This document shows, one piece after another, positions 6,419-7,957 of a stretch of 7,957 bases of DNA. This DNA comes from Bacteroidota bacterium (GTDB taxonomy: Bacteria; Bacteroidota; Bacteroidia; Bacteroidales; WCHB1-69). The notes under the pieces are model-generated. The model saw only the letters and a program-made list of their open reading frames with translations, was not told where the DNA came from and ran no database searches. The position numbers and the translations under genes were made by a program. Position 1 is the first letter of the stretch, and every line of letters starts with the position of its first letter. Location of the stretch: assembly GCA_023413895.1 (NCBI GenBank), contig JAEZOU010000074.1:1-7957 (forward strand). The letters run 5' to 3'.

Positions 6419-6619
6419 TTAAAATAATTCATTCACATAAAAATTGACAAAATAAGGAGCTTCGACAAATACTATGATTGAATCATACTCATTGGTATAT
6501 TTTTGAATAATCTCACATTCTACATCCTGCATTTCCTGAACGAAATGATATTCTCCTAATATTAAAATATCCCCTTTATATAAAGGGGAGAAAAAAATAG
6601 CGAAGCACAATCGTTTCAT
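6419..6619 (-). pseudogene. Truncated TIKI/ChaN/erythromycin-esterase-like fragment
   Basis: A 66-aa frame with MKRLCFAIFF, a start like the signal peptides of its neighbours but cut short, running directly into YKGDILILGEYHFVQE. LGEYH (about 21-25) is the first metal- or active-site motif of the TIKI/EreA/ChaN superfamily, and SIIVFVEAPYF (about 47-57) is the next conserved strand with its Glu. A full domain needs another 150 or more residues, including the second His motif, but the frame stops at VNELF and the next gene starts 9 bp later. The RDD-fusion protein at 382-2223 carries a diverged version of the same fold. Junction spacing of 2 and 9 bp says it is read within the operon. Most likely a deletion remnant; a 66-aa functional peptide cannot be ruled out. 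Confidence 0.6.
6571..6588. repeat. Perfect 18-bp palindrome
   Basis: CCCCTTTATATAAAGGGG is its own reverse complement. It lies in the coding frame of the TIKI-like fragment, just where the shortened signal-peptide-like start meets the GEYH domain, encoding about SPLYKG. It may be a protein-binding site or the scar of an insertion or deletion. Confidence 0.6.
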
Positions 6620-6621
6620 AG

Positions 6622-7221
6622 TTAAAACTTCCTCATGTCAAAATTTACATAATAGCCGCTGATTTTCAAACTGTCTCGCTCCATGGTTTTCACCAATGCC
6701 TCTGCTGTGCGCTTGTTGTTGGGTTTGTTGAAAACACCTTCGAATGTTGCCCAGTATATCAATACAACAAAATCCGAATTTGCGGTTTCCGTATAAAACG
6801 CTATGCTGTCGAAATTGATAATACATTGTTCGTTAATGTATTTTGTCAAGGGCTCGAAGGTGTTGAGCTGGAACGACAGACTGTCTTTCAAGGAGGAAAA
6901 CAAAGAGGTGCTGTAAGAGGTGCATACGTCTTTCTGAACAGGCTCGACCAGATAGCCTTGCTTGAAAACCAGCGGATAAAATTTGGAACTTGCCGAATCT
7001 GTTGTACGGGAGCGGTCTTTGGTGTAATACCTCATCATCCCTGTATCGGTGGTAAACAGGTGAGGAAATTCGTCAAAATGAAACTTGCGGGCTTTTCTAA
7101 GAACTTGTTTTTCCGTTTTTGGAGAGGGATAACTAACACCTAAAATCCAACACGTTAATAAACACGAAGAAAAAAGTATAGATAAAACTATTAATATGAA
7201 ATATTGTATCAAATGTCGCAT
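6622..7221 (-). CDS. Putative lipoprotein of unknown function
   Basis: A 199-aa protein. The N-terminus MRHLIQYFILIVLSILFSSC is a hydrophobic signal followed by Cys20, and a second Cys at 24, suggesting lipidation, although Phe at -3 is not an ideal lipobox. The mature part is polar, with a central KDSLSFQLNTFEPL region and a hydrophobic strand FVVLIYWATFEGVF near 150-164. No catalytic motif is recognised. It ends 2 bp before the TIKI-like fragment's ATG, so the two are likely co-translated. A lipoprotein in such a locus could be an immunity or surface-anchoring factor, but nothing in the sequence shows this directly. The frame itself is convincing from length, signal sequence and spacing. 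Confidence 0.7.
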   Translation of the reverse strand: MRHLIQYFILIVLSILFSSCLLTCWILGVSYPSPKTEKQVLRKARKFHFDEFPHLFTTDTGMMRYYTKDRSRTTDSASSKFYPLVFKQGYLVEPVQKDVCTSYSTSLFSSLKDSLSFQLNTFEPLTKYINEQCIINFDSIAFYTETANSDFVVLIYWATFEGVFNKPNNKRTAEALVKTMERDSLKISGYYVNFDMRKF

Positions 7222-7279
7222 AATCTATTGTATCTCTATATCAACAATAACATAACCATAAGAGGTCACATTTTTTTTA

Positions 7280-7450
7280 TCAAAAAAGATCTGTTGCTGT
7301 TCCCAGATTTTGTGGTTTTTTCTTAACGACGGAACCACCATCAATACTAAGAGAACTTGGGTTTTCATTGTATTTTTTTTCTTTTTCACATCCTGTGGGA
7401 AGAAATCCCATAATAACGGCTATCAAAGCCAAATATATTATCTTTTTCAT
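7280..7450 (-). CDS. Small lipoprotein, possibly frameshifted at its 3' end
   Basis: A 56-aa lipoprotein from the ATG at 7448-7450: MKKIIYLALIAVIMGFLPTGC, a clear signal with lipobox LPTGC and Cys21, then a Lys/Asn-rich stretch and SIDGGSVVKKKPQNLG. A longer frame upstream is rejected because it buries the signal peptide. The frame ends in ...TDLF at a run of six T. Reading one T fewer gives DLFDKKNVTSYGYVIVDIEIQ, with a stop at 7225-7227, just 3 bp before the next ATG at 7221. That is the spacing seen elsewhere in the operon. A one-base indel, real or an assembly error, is therefore plausible. Function unknown. Confidence 0.65.
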   Translation of the reverse strand: MKKIIYLALIAVIMGFLPTGCEKEKKYNENPSSLSIDGGSVVKKKPQNLGTATDLF

Positions 7451-7550
7451 TGTATTATCTTTTTGATTGTTATCAATATCTTTTGTTGTCATCCTATCAC
7501 AAAAAACACTATTTTTGCATCGGATTTTTTGTGCCATCGCGTGACAAACA

Positions 7551-7694
7551 TCACAATATATGCGACCTGAGGTGCTTGGTGGCAGGGAACATCGCGATGA
7601 GGTCTGTAAAACATCTTGCTGTTTGTTTTTCCACTTTTTCACATGCACCAAGCAACAAGGCCGCGAGCAGTGTCAATGTTAAAGCTTTTTTCAT
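7551..7694 (-). CDS. Very small lipoprotein, first gene of the operon
   Basis: A 47-aa frame from the ATG at 7692-7694. MKKALTLTLLAALLLGAC is a textbook lipoprotein signal with lipobox LLGAC and Cys18, followed by EKVEKQTARCFTDLIAMF. It lies about 40 bp downstream of a good promoter match, which supports it as the first gene. The mature part is only 30 residues, so it may be a truncated lipoprotein like other stubs here, or a small membrane-anchored peptide. About 100 bp separate it from the next lipoprotein, and I see no gene in that gap. Confidence 0.5.
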   Translation of the reverse strand: MKKALTLTLLAALLLGACEKVEKQTARCFTDLIAMFPATKHLRSHIL

Positions 7695-7735
7695 TGCGCT
7701 TTGATTTTGATGTTAATTCGTTACTTTTTCGGCGG

Positions 7736-7765
7736 TAAAAGTACAAATTATTTAAATGCTATCAA
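7736..7765 (-). promoter_or_regulatory. Predicted Bacteroidetes-type promoter for the operon
   Basis: On the minus strand, TTG (7763-7765) is followed by a 19-bp spacer and TACTTTTA (7736-7743), one base from the Bacteroidetes -7 consensus TAnnTTTG. Spacing of 19-21 bp to the -33 TTG is normal. The start at 7694 lies about 35 bp beyond the expected transcript start. Confidence 0.55.
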
Positions 7766-7766
7766 T

Positions 7767-7810
7767 CCCCTCACATCGCAAATATGAACCCCTCGTAACT
7801 AAAATATGAA
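7767..7810. repeat. Two 22-bp imperfect tandem repeats just upstream of the promoter
   Basis: Units at 7767-7788 and 7789-7810 share CCCCTC at the start and AAATATGAA at the end, 17 of 22 bases in all, with a variable middle. The repeat length is close to two helical turns. The first unit begins 2 bp beyond the -33 element, where an activator would bind. Confidence 0.55.
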
Positions 7811-7957
7811 CCATAATCCCTTTGGAAGGTGGCAATATGTTAATACATAGCGTATTATACACTTTATAATCCCCTCGCCTTATGCGATTTTGCGAGGGAA
7901 TAAGTGGTTTTGTGTGCGAGGGGTTGCATGATTCGGGCTTCTTGTATCGGAAAAATG
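7811..7957. other. Non-coding stretch with CCCCTCGC hairpins
   Basis: No coding frame is convincing here. CCCCTCGC at 7871-7878 can pair with GCGAGGG at 7892-7898 (7 bp) or GCGAGGGG at 7916-7923 (8 bp), and AACCCCTCG at 7787-7795 can pair with CGAGGGGTT at 7917-7925 (9 bp). These are competing stem-loops, possibly a terminator of a gene beyond the window or the edge of a mobile element. Confidence 0.4.

Noticed and set aside
6826..7143. 105-aa plus-strand frame
   Set aside because: It is antisense to the 199-aa lipoprotein, whose signal sequence and operon spacing are convincing.
7486..7517. Plus-strand promoter-like pair TTG, 21 bp, TATTTTTG
   Set aside because: It points against the operon with no plus-strand gene behind it, in AT-rich DNA where such matches occur by chance.
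7451..7651. N-terminal extension of the small lipoprotein to a 123-aa protein
   Set aside because: It would place the lipoprotein signal in the middle of the protein and overlaps another lipoprotein in a different frame.
1..7957. tRNA, rRNA, CRISPR array or transposase gene
   Set aside because: No cloverleaf, rRNA-like stretch, regularly spaced repeat array or transposase motif was seen on either strand.

Overview
The window reads as part of a RiPP-type (post-translationally modified peptide) locus from a Bacteroidetes genome, most likely order Bacteroidales. The clues are a double-glycine leader peptide of the Bacteroidetes type, a SPASM radical-SAM maturase next to the start of an ATP-grasp maturase gene (the 'grasp-with-spasm' arrangement), a C39-peptidase exporter, several small lipoproteins, and a promoter resembling the Bacteroidetes TTG/TAnnTTTG consensus. 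No nucleotide or protein search was run. Family calls rest on motif recognition, and genus cannot be given.

Every convincing gene is on the minus strand, so transcription runs from high to low coordinates. In transcription order: non-coding DNA with repeats and hairpins (7766-7957); a predicted promoter (7736-7765); a 47-aa lipoprotein (7551-7694); a 56-aa lipoprotein that may be frameshifted (7280-7450); a 199-aa lipoprotein (6622-7221); a 66-aa fragment of a TIKI/ChaN/erythromycin-esterase-like domain (6419-6619); a 344-aa exported helical-repeat protein (5375-6409); a 75-aa exported fragment of a formylglycine-generating-enzyme-like (SUMF1) protein (5148-5375); the 78-aa precursor peptide with a Gly-Gly leader and an Asp-Pro-rich core (4885-5121); a 98-bp MITE-like inverted-repeat element (4781-4878); a 293-aa exported protein related to the 344-aa one (3880-4761); a 51-aa N-terminal stub of the ATP-grasp maturase (3732-3887); the 494-aa SPASM radical-SAM maturase (2228-3712); a 613-aa membrane protein fusing an RDD-like domain to a TIKI/EreA-like domain (382-2223); and the start of a C39-peptidase exporter that seems frameshifted (1-379).

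Most junctions are tight: 2, 9, 2 and 4 bp gaps, a 1-bp TGATG overlap and an 8-bp overlap. One long operon is therefore plausible. The inferred pathway is that the precursor is recognised through its leader, modified by the radical-SAM protein and originally by the ATP-grasp enzyme, cleaved after Gly-Gly and exported by the C39 transporter. The exported and membrane TIKI-like, DUF6624-like and lipoprotein products would be accessory or immunity factors; their roles are unknown.

The striking theme is partial decay or remodelling. The ATP-grasp, SUMF1-like, small TIKI-like, exporter and possibly one lipoprotein gene all look truncated or frameshifted. The precursor, SPASM enzyme, RDD-TIKI fusion and the two related exported proteins look intact.
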